Shown: in pieces, positions 27,011-34,836 of the stretch
How positions within the stretch are numbered: the stretch's first letter is position 1
Layout: each line of letters starts with the position of its first letter
From: Paenirhizobium cremeum
GTDB lineage: Bacteria; Pseudomonadota; Alphaproteobacteria; Rhizobiales; Rhizobiaceae
Length of the DNA stretch: 64,000 nt
Reading direction: 5' to 3'
Assembly (NCBI RefSeq): GCF_022884085.1
Contig: NZ_JAGGCS010000007.1
Location: 59,458-123,457, forward strand
The notes under the pieces: generated by a model
Databases searched by the model: none
Seen by the model: only the letters and a program-made list of their open reading frames with translations
Told to the model about the DNA's origin: nothing
Translations under genes and position numbers: made by a program

Positions 27011-28545
27011 AGGTCCCCCCGGAGGAATACAAGGTCCCGGACCGGGCGATCGCGGTCGCAACGCTCGGCATGACCATGCGCTTCGGCTCCTTCACCGCGC
27101 TCGACAACGTCTCGATTACCGTTGCCGCCGGATCGTTTCACGTGCTGCTCGGCGAAAACGGGGCCGGCAAATCCACCCTCGTCAAATGCATGATGGGTTT
27201 TTATCGCCCCACGGCGGGGCAGATGATGGTGGAGGGTCGCGAAATCGAAGTGGCCGATCCCCGCGCCGCCCACGATCTCGGCCTTGGCATGGTCTACCAG
27301 CACTTCACGCTGGTGCCGTCGCTGACGGCCGCGGAAAACCTTGTCATCAGCCGCGCCGACGTGCCGGCCCGTATCGACTGGGCGAGGGAGCGCAAGGGGC
27401 TTGCCGATTTCATGGCGCGCATGCCCTTCTCCGTGCCGCTCGACATACCGGTCGGGCGGCTTGCCGCCGGCGAGAAACAGAAGCTCGAACTCCTCAAGCA
27501 GCTCTATCTCGGTCGCCGTTTCCTCATCCTGGACGAGCCGACCTCCGTGCTGACGCCGGCGGAGGCGGACGAACTGCTGGGCATGGTGCGGGGGCTCACC
27601 ACATCGAAACAGCTCACCTGCCTGATGATCTCCCACAAGTTCCGCGAGGTTACCGCCTTCGCCGACGAGGTTTCCGTGCTCCGGCGCGGCGAACATGTCG
27701 GAGGCGGCAAGGTCTCGGAGCTTTCGACTGCCGACATGGCGGCGATGATGATCGGCGAGAAGGAACTGGTTCGCCCCGCCGCGCGCCTCGCCGTGAACGG
27801 CGGAACCGTGCTTTCGGTCTCAGGCGCGAGGGCCCCGGACCGCTCCGGCCTGAAGACCATCGAGATTGCCGATCTCAAGGTGAAATCCGGCGAGATCGTC
27901 GGCATTGCCGGCATATCCGGCAACGGCCAGATGGAGCTGATGGAAATGCTGGCGGGACAGAGACCGCTGAAAGAAGGGGAGATACGGGTGAAGGACATGC
28001 CGTTCCGCGCCACCCGCGGCGAGGCGCGCAGGTTCAACATCCGCTACCTGCCGGAAGAGCCCCTGCGCAATGCCTGCGCGCCGAAGATGACGGTGGCCGA
28101 AAACATCTTCTTCCGCGATTTCGATTTCGCCGAGGGCAGGCCGCGTTTCTGGCTGGAAGGCCGCCGGATGAAAGCCGAGGCCGCCGCACGCGTCAGCGAA
28201 TACAAGGTGAAGACCGCCGGGCTTTCCGCCCCCATCGCCTCGCTCTCCGGCGGCAATGTGCAGCGCGCCGTGCTCTCCCGCGAACTGAACGGCGAGGTCG
28301 ACCTGCTCATCATCGCCAATCCGTGCTTCGGGCTCGATTTTTCGGCGGTGGCCGAGATCCGCGCCCGCATCGTCAAGGCGCGCAACGAGGGCGCGGCGGT
28401 CCTGCTCATCAGCGAGGACCTCGACGAGATCCTCGAACTTTCAGACCGCATTCTGGTCATGTCGGAGGGCGGCATCGTCTATGAAACGCCGGCCTCTGCC
28501 GCCAATATCGGCGAAATCGGCAAGCACATGGCAGGACATCACTGA
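27007..28545 (+). CDS. ABC transporter ATP-binding protein with two NBDs (BMP/nucleoside type)
   Basis: 512 residues from ATG 27007. The first NBD has Walker [10 protein letters not shown] (about residues 50-58), an unusual signature [12 protein letters not shown] and Walker B FLILDEP. The second has a degenerate P-loop (GISGNGQ, lacking the lysine) but an intact LSGGNVQR signature. This asymmetry is usual for RbsA/YufO-like ATPases. The stop overlaps the next hydrolase start by 1 base. Confidence 0.92.
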   Translation: MKVPPEEYKVPDRAIAVATLGMTMRFGSFTALDNVSITVAAGSFHVLLGENGAGKSTLVKCMMGFYRPTAGQMMVEGREIEVADPRAAHDLGLGMVYQHFTLVPSLTAAENLVISRADVPARIDWARERKGLADFMARMPFSVPLDIPVGRLAAGEKQKLELLKQLYLGRRFLILDEPTSVLTPAEADELLGMVRGLTTSKQLTCLMISHKFREVTAFADEVSVLRRGEHVGGGKVSELSTADMAAMMIGEKELVRPAARLAVNGGTVLSVSGARAPDRSGLKTIEIADLKVKSGEIVGIAGISGNGQMELMEMLAGQRPLKEGEIRVKDMPFRATRGEARRFNIRYLPEEPLRNACAPKMTVAENIFFRDFDFAEGRPRFWLEGRRMKAEAAARVSEYKVKTAGLSAPIASLSGGNVQRAVLSRELNGEVDLLIIANPCFGLDFSAVAEIRARIVKARNEGAAVLLISEDLDEILELSDRILVMSEGGIVYETPASAANIGEIGKHMAGHH

Positions 28546-29210
28546 TGGCGACGATCAAGGCCCGCCCCTTCGACTTCACCCTCGATCCCGCGCGAACGGC
28601 GCTGATCGTCATCGACATGCAGCGCGATTTCATCGAGCCCGGCGGTTTCGGCGAGACGCTCGGCAACGACGTATCGCGGCTGCAGGCGATCGTGCCGGCC
28701 ACCGCCCGGCTGATCGGCAGCTTCCGCAGGGCGGGCCTGACAGTGATCCATACGCGCGAATGCCATGCGCCCGACCTCTCCGACTGCCCGCCGGCCAAGC
28801 GCGAACGGGGCAGTCCAACGCTCAGGATCGGCGATGCCGGCCCGATAGGCCGCATCCTGATCGCAGGCGAGGACGGCGCGGACATCGTGCCGCAACTCTA
28901 TCCCATCCCGGGCGAAATCGTCATCGACAAGCCCGGCAAAGGCGCCTTTTATGCTACCGGGCTCGGCGAGATATTGCAGGAGAAGGACATCCGCCAGCTC
29001 GTATTCGCCGGGGTGACCACCGAGGTCTGCGTCCAGACCACCATGCGCGAGGCCAACGACCGGGGCTACGAATGCCTGCTGGCCGTCGATGCGACGGAGA
29101 GCTACTTCCCCGCCTTCAAGCAGGCGGCCATCGACATGATTACCGCCCAGGGCGCCATCGTCGGCTGGGCCGCAAGCGTCGACCAGATCGCGGAGGCACT
29201 CAATGACTGA
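28545..29210 (+). CDS. Second isochorismatase-family cysteine hydrolase
   Basis: 221 residues with the catalytic set D24 (VIDMQRDF), K129 ([10 protein letters not shown]) and C162 ([10 protein letters not shown]). It is a clear paralogue of the BiuH-like enzyme three genes upstream but more diverged in the substrate loops. It may act on a related ureide, for example triuret, ureidoacrylate or a carbamoyl compound. It overlaps the cupin gene by 8 bases. Confidence 0.85.
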   Translation: MATIKARPFDFTLDPARTALIVIDMQRDFIEPGGFGETLGNDVSRLQAIVPATARLIGSFRRAGLTVIHTRECHAPDLSDCPPAKRERGSPTLRIGDAGPIGRILIAGEDGADIVPQLYPIPGEIVIDKPGKGAFYATGLGEILQEKDIRQLVFAGVTTEVCVQTTMREANDRGYECLLAVDATESYFPAFKQAAIDMITAQGAIVGWAASVDQIAEALND

Positions 29211-29547
29211 GGCCTTCACGCTGACCGATCTCCTGCAAGGCGGCTGGCGTCATTGCGATTTCGAATTCTTCCGGGACGGCGTCGATATCTGCCGGCTCGT
29301 CACGGGCGAACCGGAGGTGGCGCTGCTGCGCTATGCGCCGGGCGCGAGCGTACCCCGGCATCTTCACGCGGGGCTCGAGACGATCCTCGTCCTCCACGGC
29401 TCGCAAAGCGACGAGTTCGGCCATTACGGGCCGGGCTCCTTCGTCGCCAATCCGCAGGGCAGCATCCATTCGGTGTCTTCCGAAGAGGGCTGCATCGTCC
29501 TGATCCAGTGGACGAAGCCCGTGCAAATTCTCGATAATGCGGAATGA
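29203..29547 (+). CDS. Small cupin-domain protein
   Basis: 114 residues forming a single cupin barrel, with motif [15 protein letters not shown] giving the two histidines and glutamate of the metal site. It resembles ChrR-like cupins. Encoded between the second hydrolase and an amidase remnant, it may be a metal-dependent accessory enzyme or sensor of the same pathway; no function can be given. Confidence 0.8.
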   Translation: MTEAFTLTDLLQGGWRHCDFEFFRDGVDICRLVTGEPEVALLRYAPGASVPRHLHAGLETILVLHGSQSDEFGHYGPGSFVANPQGSIHSVSSEEGCIVLIQWTKPVQILDNAE

Positions 29548-29550
29548 CGT

Positions 29551-29670
29551 CATGCAGAACCTGCCCTGCCTTTCACCCTCCCCGGTTTTGCAGCCGCCTA
29601 TGCCGGCGGCATGACCCCCGCGGCCGTGATCCAGGAAGTCTATCGCCGCATCGAAGCCGCAGCCGGGTGA
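29551..29670 (+). pseudogene. N-terminal remnant of an allophanate hydrolase/amidase gene
   Basis: The frame that continues past the cupin stop reads LPFTLPGFAAAYAGG and then MTPAAVIQEVYRRIEAAAG before a TGA at 29668-29670. This matches the start of amidase-signature allophanate hydrolases (AtzF/DUR1-like), where about 35 N-terminal residues precede the catalytic core. No usable start codon is in frame and the whole catalytic part is missing. Allophanate hydrolase would be the expected next step after biuret hydrolase, so the remnant fits the pathway. The arsenic locus begins 90 bases later, suggesting a deletion or insertion boundary. Confidence 0.6.
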
Positions 29671-29724
29671 CCTCTCGCCGGCTGCCACACCATCGCATCC
29701 GTCTTGCATGGCCATTTCCGTGGC

Positions 29725-29760
29725 TTGACAACCACAATATATCCATTAATCTGGATATAT
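29725..29760 (+). promoter_or_regulatory. ars promoter with ArsR operator
   Basis: TTGACA at 29725-29730 is a consensus -35. A perfect dyad with 9-base arms (ATATATCCA at 29737-29745 and TGGATATAT at 29752-29760, spacer TTAATC) covers the -10 region and includes the arsR start codon at 29759. Repressor binding here would block transcription; the message could be leaderless. Confidence 0.75.
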
Positions 29761-30112
29761 GGAAAATAACCTAGCGATAGCGGCGCTTGGCGCCCTGGCC
29801 CAAACCACCCGCCTCGAAACGTTCCGGCTGCTTGTGCGGCACGAGCCCGACGGCATTCCGGCCGGCGAGCTTGCCCGGCTGATCGCCGTGCCCCAGAACA
29901 CGATGTCGGCCCATCTTGCGACGCTTGCGCGTGCGGGACTGGTCAAGAGCGAGCGGCAGAGCCGATCGATCATCTACAGGGCCGATCTCGATGGGCTGCG
30001 GGAACTGACGCTCTTCCTCCTCAAGGATTGCTGCGGCGGCTCGACCGAGCTTTGCGCTCCGCTCATCGCGGAGCTCACGCCCTGCTGCAGCCCGGAGACG
30101 ACACCGTCATGA
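29759..30112 (+). CDS. arsR: ArsR-family arsenic-responsive repressor
   Basis: 117 residues with a winged HTH (about 15-80). C-terminal cysteines at C91, C92, C99, C109 and C110 can bind arsenite, as in ArsR proteins with a C-terminal As(III) site. The start codon lies inside the right arm of the operator, with no ribosome site, so translation is probably leaderless or weak. It heads the arsR-arsN2-arsC-acr3-arsC operon and overlaps the next gene by 4 bases. Confidence 0.93.
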   Translation: MENNLAIAALGALAQTTRLETFRLLVRHEPDGIPAGELARLIAVPQNTMSAHLATLARAGLVKSERQSRSIIYRADLDGLRELTLFLLKDCCGGSTELCAPLIAELTPCCSPETTPS

Positions 30113-30588
30113 GCGCCGTTCGCCTGGAACAGATCACGGGCAGCGATGCCCGCCTCAGGCAGGCCCTGACGGCTGCGGATCTGCCGACCGATGACATTGA
30201 AGACGACGGACGGGCGTTCTTCAGGGCCGTGGTCGGGGAGGACGACCAAATCGCCGGCTTTTCCGGCCTCGAACGCTGCGGCTCCGACTATCTTCTCCGA
30301 TCGGTCGTGGTGCCTGCGGATCGCAGGCGCGGCGGTCTCGGACGCGCCCTTGTGAAAGCGACCCTTGCAAACATCGAGGACGACGGCGACGTCTTTCTCG
30401 CAACGACACACGCGGCGCCGTTTTTCGCCGGGCTCGGCTTTGTGGAAGTTCAACGGCAAAGCGTGCCGGGCGCCGTGCTGGCGACCCGCCAGCTTTCTTC
30501 CATCTGCCCATCCTCGGCGACCATCATGAAACTCGCCAGACAATCCCATACAGCCACGGATCACGACCATGACCGACAAGACCTATAA
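30109..30588 (+). CDS. arsN2: ArsN2-like GNAT acetyltransferase
   Basis: 159 residues from ATG 30109 (ATGA overlap with arsR). The GNAT core contains VVPADRRRGGLGRALV, the acetyl-CoA loop, and the C-terminal pattern SSICPSSATIM is typical of ArsN2. Members acetylate small thiol-reactive or organoarsenical compounds; the substrate here is inferred from the operon. It overlaps arsC by 20 bases. Confidence 0.85.
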   Translation: MSAVRLEQITGSDARLRQALTAADLPTDDIEDDGRAFFRAVVGEDDQIAGFSGLERCGSDYLLRSVVVPADRRRGGLGRALVKATLANIEDDGDVFLATTHAAPFFAGLGFVEVQRQSVPGAVLATRQLSSICPSSATIMKLARQSHTATDHDHDRQDL

Positions 30589-31096
30589 CGTGCTCTTCCT
30601 GTGCACGGGCAATTCCGCCCGCTCGATTCTCGCCGAGTCCATCCTGAAAAGGGAAGGCGGCGGGCGTTTCAATGCATATTCGGCCGGCAGCCATCCGAAG
30701 GGCGAAGTCAATCCGCACGCCCTCAGGGAGCTCGAGGCGCTGGGCTATCCCTCGACCGGCTTCTCCTCGAAGAGCTGGGATGTGTTCGCCCAACCCGGCG
30801 CCCCGGAGATGGATTTCATCTTCACCGTCTGCGACAGCGCCGCCGGAGAGGCCTGCCCGGTGTGGATCGGCCATCCGATGACCGCGCACTGGGGCGTCGA
30901 GGACCCTGCCGCCGCCGTCGGGTCCGAAGTCGAGATCCAGCGTGCCTTCGCACAGGCGGCACGCTTCCTCAAGAACCGGATCACCGCCTTCATCAGCCTG
31001 CCGCTCTCCTCCATCGACCGGCTGGCGCTCGAGACACGGCTGCGGCAGATCGGCACGATGGAAGGTTCGACCACCCCCGCCGGAAAGTCCGCCTAA
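30569..31096 (+). CDS. arsC: Arsenate reductase, thioredoxin-coupled (LMW phosphatase fold)
   Basis: 175 residues. The CX5R loop is at C12-R18 (LCTGNSARS), with resolving cysteines at C88 and C96. It reduces arsenate to arsenite for export by the Acr3 encoded next. It overlaps acr3 by one base (TAATG). Confidence 0.92.
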   Translation: MTDKTYNVLFLCTGNSARSILAESILKREGGGRFNAYSAGSHPKGEVNPHALRELEALGYPSTGFSSKSWDVFAQPGAPEMDFIFTVCDSAAGEACPVWIGHPMTAHWGVEDPAAAVGSEVEIQRAFAQAARFLKNRITAFISLPLSSIDRLALETRLRQIGTMEGSTTPAGKSA

Positions 31097-32154
31097 TGTC
31101 CAGGTTCGAACGTTATCTCACCCTCTGGGTCTTCCTCTGCATCATCGTCGGCGTTGCTCTCGGACATCTCATGCCGGGGGTCTTCCGGTATATCGGCGCG
31201 GCCGAGATCGCCAAGGTGAACATTCCGGTCGCCATCCTGATCTGGCTGATGATTATTCCGATGCTGCTGAAGATCGATTTCCGGTCGCTCGCCAAGGTTT
31301 CCACATTCTGGCGCGGCATCGGCGTGACCCTGTTCATCAACTGGGCCGTCAAGCCGTTTTCCATGGCGGTGCTGGGCTGGCTCTTCGTCGGATGGCTGTT
31401 CCGCCCCTACCTTCCCGCGGACCAGATCGACTCCTACATCGCCGGGCTTATCATCCTTGCAGCGGCCCCCTGCACGGCCATGGTGTTCGTCTGGAGCAAT
31501 CTGACGCGCGGCGAGCCGCTGTTCACGCTGTCCCAGGTCGCGCTGAACGATACGATCATGGTCGTCGCCTTCGCCCCTATCGTCGGCCTTCTGCTCGGTC
31601 TCTCCGCAATCACCGTTCCCTGGGACACGCTTGTCCTCTCGGTCGCCCTCTACATCGTCGTGCCGGTCATCATCGCACAGATCGTCAGGCGCCGGCTCAC
31701 GGCCGACGGAACGACACGGGCGCTGGACCGCATGCTTGCAACGCTGCAGCCGATCTCGCTGGTGGCTCTGCTTGCGACGCTGGTTCTTCTCTTCGCCTTC
31801 CAGGGAGAAGAGATCATCGCCCAACCGGCCGTCATCGCCCTCCTGGCCGTTCCGATCCTGATCCAGGTTTACCTGAACTCGGGGCTCGCCTATTTCCTGA
31901 ACCGGCTCGCCGGCGAACGGCATTGCGTGGCCGGCCCCTCGGCCCTCATCGGAGCCAGCAACTTCTTCGAACTCGCGGTCGCAGCCGCCATCAGCCTGTT
32001 CGGCTTTCAGTCCGGGGCTGCGCTGGCGACCGTGGTGGGCGTGCTCATCGAGGTCCCGGTGATGCTTTCGGTCGTCTGGATCGTGAACCGCTCGAAGGAC
32101 TGGTATGAGGCAGCGCCCGCCGTTTCCCGCTCCACCGTCACCGAAAGGCAATAA
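31096..32154 (+). CDS. acr3: Acr3-family arsenite efflux permease
   Basis: 352 residues with about ten membrane helices. The conserved cysteine C126 (AAAPCTAMVFVWSNL) and the NFFELAVA helix are features of Acr3. It extrudes arsenite using the proton gradient. It is followed 2 bases later by a second arsenate reductase gene. Confidence 0.94.
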   Translation: MSRFERYLTLWVFLCIIVGVALGHLMPGVFRYIGAAEIAKVNIPVAILIWLMIIPMLLKIDFRSLAKVSTFWRGIGVTLFINWAVKPFSMAVLGWLFVGWLFRPYLPADQIDSYIAGLIILAAAPCTAMVFVWSNLTRGEPLFTLSQVALNDTIMVVAFAPIVGLLLGLSAITVPWDTLVLSVALYIVVPVIIAQIVRRRLTADGTTRALDRMLATLQPISLVALLATLVLLFAFQGEEIIAQPAVIALLAVPILIQVYLNSGLAYFLNRLAGERHCVAGPSALIGASNFFELAVAAAISLFGFQSGAALATVVGVLIEVPVMLSVVWIVNRSKDWYEAAPAVSRSTVTERQ

Positions 32155-32156
32155 GC

Positions 32157-32579
32157 ATGGATGCCACGATCTACCATAACCCGGCCTGCGGAACCTCCCG
32201 CAACACGCTTGCGCTGATCCGTGCAGCGGGGATCGAACCGACCGTCATCGAATATCTGAAGGAACCGCCGACGCGCGAGCGGCTCGTTAAGATGATCGCG
32301 GATGCCGGACTGACGGTTCGCCAGGCCATCAGGGAAAAGGGCACACCCTATGCCGAACTCGGTCTCGACAATCCCGACCTGACCGACGACCAGTTGCTCG
32401 ATGCGATGATCGGCACGCCGATCCTCATCAACCGGCCCTTCGTGGTGACCCCGCTCGGCACCCGGCTTGCCCGCCCCTCGGAGGTGGTGCTCGATATCCT
32501 GCCCGATACGTTCAAAGGCCCGTTCTCCAAGGAAGACGGCGAGCAGGTTCTCGATCGGGAAGGAAAACGCATCGCCTGA
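32157..32579 (+). CDS. arsC: Arsenate reductase, glutaredoxin-coupled
   Basis: 140 residues of the E. coli ArsC/SpxA fold with active-site C11 in NPACGTSRNT. This is a different fold from the arsC two genes upstream, so the operon carries both a thioredoxin- and a glutaredoxin-coupled reductase. It is the last gene of this operon and is convergent with the MFS gene. Confidence 0.93.
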   Translation: MDATIYHNPACGTSRNTLALIRAAGIEPTVIEYLKEPPTRERLVKMIADAGLTVRQAIREKGTPYAELGLDNPDLTDDQLLDAMIGTPILINRPFVVTPLGTRLARPSEVVLDILPDTFKGPFSKEDGEQVLDREGKRIA

Positions 32580-32593
32580 GCAACGCCTGCATT

Positions 32594-33838
32594 TCAAGAC
32601 TTGAGGTCTCCTCCGGCAGGCATGTCGGAGTGGGCGGCGGGGCTCTGTCTCGCCGCCAGGGCGACAACGGCATAGGCGGCGATGCCGATGGAGCCGAGAG
32701 CGGCGCTCATCATGAGCGAGACGCCTGTGCCGTACCGCTCCATCACCACGGCGAAGGCAAAGGGAGCGGCCGCGCCTGAAACCAGCCGCGCCGCCGCCAT
32801 CTTGCCGGTCAGGGCGCCGTACCCGTCCGAGCCGAACAGATAGAGCGGCAAGCTGCCCTGGGCGATGCTGTTGATGCCCGATCCGAGGCCGAGGCATATG
32901 GAAAAGGCGACCGCACCCGGCAGCCAGTCGCCGGAGAGCGCCAGAACGACGACACCGATCACCATGAGCAGCGCCGACAGGAGGGCGAGCCCCGGCGGGG
33001 CGAGCCTCGTGCCGAAAATCATGTTGACCAATCGGCTCAGCACCTGTGCCGGGCCGAACAGCGCACCGATGAAGACAGCGGCGCTTCCAAGCCCCAGCGC
33101 AGAGAGCATCGGCACCATATGGGCGAGCATCGCTCCCAGGGTGAAGCCCAGAAGCGCGAAGGCGGCAGAAACGACAAACACGGCGCCGCGTCGGCGTTCA
33201 CGGGGAATTGTGCCGGTCAAATGCTCGCGGACAAATCCCGATCCGTTGGCCGCCGCAGCCTTTCCCTTTCTCACGATCCAGATATGCAGCGGCATGCACA
33301 CGACAAGGTTCAGCGCGGCATAAAGCAGATAGATCTCGCGCCAGGAAAGATGCCCCATCAGCGCGGTCGAGATCGGCCAGAAGATCGTCGAGGCAAAACC
33401 GGCGACAAGCGTGAGATAGGTGATGCTTCGCGATGCGGACCGGGGATCGGCTTCCACCAGAGCCGCGAAGGCGGCCTGGTACTGGACCATTCCGGAAGCC
33501 ATTTCCAAAAGGACGATTGCGCAGGCAAAGGTCGCGACGGACGACGACCAGGCGCACAGGATGAGGGTCAGCGCGGACAGGGCCGAACCGAGCGCCATCA
33601 CGGTTGCGGCCCCGATGCGATCCATCTGCCGGCCGATATAGGGGGCTGACAGCCCCCCGGCGAACAGCGACACCGAGAAGATGGCGAAGACCTGCGCGAG
33701 CGTGAGATCGAGATCGCCGGCCATTTCCGGCGCCAGGATACTGAAGCTGTAATAGAGGCTGCCATAGCCGATGATCTGGGTGAGGCCGAGGGCGGATACG
33801 ATGCCGACCGGAACTTTTGCTTCAGGCAAGGACGTCAT
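32594..33838 (-). CDS. MFS transporter, possible arsenical exporter
   Basis: 414 residues from ATG 33838; an in-frame ATG at 33874 would add twelve. Twelve membrane segments and the MFS loop motif (GRQMDRIGAATVM) are visible. It overlaps the second arsR gene by 17 bases and is transcribed with it, so it may export trivalent or organic arsenicals as described for the MFS protein ArsK; I infer this from context, since MFS specificity cannot be read directly. Confidence 0.8.
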   Translation of the reverse strand: MTSLPEAKVPVGIVSALGLTQIIGYGSLYYSFSILAPEMAGDLDLTLAQVFAIFSVSLFAGGLSAPYIGRQMDRIGAATVMALGSALSALTLILCAWSSSVATFACAIVLLEMASGMVQYQAAFAALVEADPRSASRSITYLTLVAGFASTIFWPISTALMGHLSWREIYLLYAALNLVVCMPLHIWIVRKGKAAAANGSGFVREHLTGTIPRERRRGAVFVVSAAFALLGFTLGAMLAHMVPMLSALGLGSAAVFIGALFGPAQVLSRLVNMIFGTRLAPPGLALLSALLMVIGVVVLALSGDWLPGAVAFSICLGLGSGINSIAQGSLPLYLFGSDGYGALTGKMAAARLVSGAAAPFAFAVVMERYGTGVSLMMSAALGSIGIAAYAVVALAARQSPAAHSDMPAGGDLKS

Positions 33839-34190
33839 CCCCGCCGGAAACGTCTTCCTCCGCGCAGCAGCCATCGGATCGCTTCATTCCCTCGCGGATA
33901 CTGGGATGCCCCGAGCAGCAATCCTCCATCAGGAAGGTCAGGAGAGCTGCAAGGGTCTCATAACTGGCGCTGTAGACGATAGAGCGCGATTCCCGTCTCT
34001 GCGAGATAAGGCCGGACCGCTCCAGCTCCTTCAGATGGAAGGAAACATTGGAGGCCGAAACGCCCATGCGCTCCGCAATCACGCCCGCAGCAAGCCCATC
34101 CGGTCCGGCCACGACCAAAAGGCGGACGATGGCGAGGCGCGTCTCCTGGGAAAGGGCCGCGAACGATATTAGAGCTTGACGTTCGTCCAT
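33822..34190 (-). CDS. arsR: Second ArsR-family repressor
   Basis: 122 residues from ATG 34190, with winged HTH (about 12-75, VSASNVSFHLKELERSG) and cysteine pairs C91/C92 and C108/C109, the same C-terminal thiol arrangement as the ArsR encoded at 29759. It diverges from the DUF6428 gene across 42 bases containing a dyad, and heads an operon with the MFS gene. Confidence 0.92.
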   Translation of the reverse strand: MDERQALISFAALSQETRLAIVRLLVVAGPDGLAAGVIAERMGVSASNVSFHLKELERSGLISQRRESRSIVYSASYETLAALLTFLMEDCCSGHPSIREGMKRSDGCCAEEDVSGGDDVLA

Positions 34191-34191
34191 A

Positions 34192-34208
34192 TTCAAATAA
34201 TCCTTGAA
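34192..34208. promoter_or_regulatory. ArsR operator between arsR and DUF6428 gene
   Basis: TTCAA at 34192-34196 and TTGAA at 34204-34208 form a perfect dyad with a 7-base spacer, in a 42-base divergent region. A further TTGAA at 34212-34216 may be part of an extended site. This spacing is as expected for the second ArsR. Confidence 0.65.
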
Positions 34209-34232
34209 ATATTGAATAGAGGAGTAGCGCAC

Positions 34233-34721
34233 ATGACGACGATCGACAAGCCCCCTTTGACAGACATAACGCTCGGCCATCTTCTCGATGCGCTCGCCGA
34301 CGTACCCGAGGCATCCCTGATATTTCTCTACGAGGGTCGGCCGGTAAAGCCCGGTTATCACGTCACCGAGGTCAAGGCAGGCGATTTCTCCGCCCTCGAC
34401 TGCGGCGCCAATCCGGAAAGCTGGTCGGAAATATTCATCCAGCTCTGGGATATCGAGGAGGATGGCCGCTCCCATATGCCGGCGGGCAAGTTTTCCGCCA
34501 TTATTCGCAAGGTTTCCGATCATGTTCGTCTGCAGCCATCGGCAAGGCTGACCTTCGAGGTCAGCGATGGAATGCGGCCCATGGCGCTTTACAGCGCCTC
34601 GCCGCCGCAAATGAACGAAGGCCGGTTCGAGGTCACGCTTTCCGCCCGCCCATCCAGTTGCAAGCCGCGCGACCGCTGGCTGGCGGAACAGAAGGCGGAG
34701 CCGGCCTGCTGCGGCAGGTGA
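34233..34721 (+). CDS. DUF6428 family protein of arsenic locus
   Basis: 162 residues from ATG 34233, behind GAGGAG. The segments PGYHVTEVKAGDFSALDCGA and WSEIFIQLWDIEEDG match the DUF6428 family, which I associate with ars gene neighbourhoods. The C terminus ends in ACCGR, a vicinal cysteine pair that could bind arsenite. Divergent from the second arsR, it is likely arsenic-inducible; function unknown. Confidence 0.75.
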   Translation: MTTIDKPPLTDITLGHLLDALADVPEASLIFLYEGRPVKPGYHVTEVKAGDFSALDCGANPESWSEIFIQLWDIEEDGRSHMPAGKFSAIIRKVSDHVRLQPSARLTFEVSDGMRPMALYSASPPQMNEGRFEVTLSARPSSCKPRDRWLAEQKAEPACCGR

Positions 34722-34766
34722 CAGGCCTTCGCCGGAAGCGCCCCGGACCGGCAGCCGGTCGGGACG

Positions 34767-34792
34767 CCTCCTTCCTCTCGCGGCGAAGGAGG
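34767..34792. terminator. Hairpin after DUF6428 gene
   Basis: CCTCCTTC and GAAGGAGG arms (8 base pairs) around a 10-base loop, in the convergent gap before the flavin oxidoreductase gene. No T-run follows on either strand. Confidence 0.4.
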
Positions 34793-34836
34793 ACGATACC
34801 GAGGATGCTCCGTGCGGCGCATGCCCCGCGCCGTCG

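Noticed and set aside
28539..29219. Antisense frame across the second hydrolase
   Set aside because: Shadow of the hydrolase; no ribosome site and no domain.
29544..29774. A 76-codon frame starting at the ATG overlapping the cupin stop
   Set aside because: Its translation is Arg/Cys-rich and meaningless; the adjacent frame encodes the amidase-like remnant.
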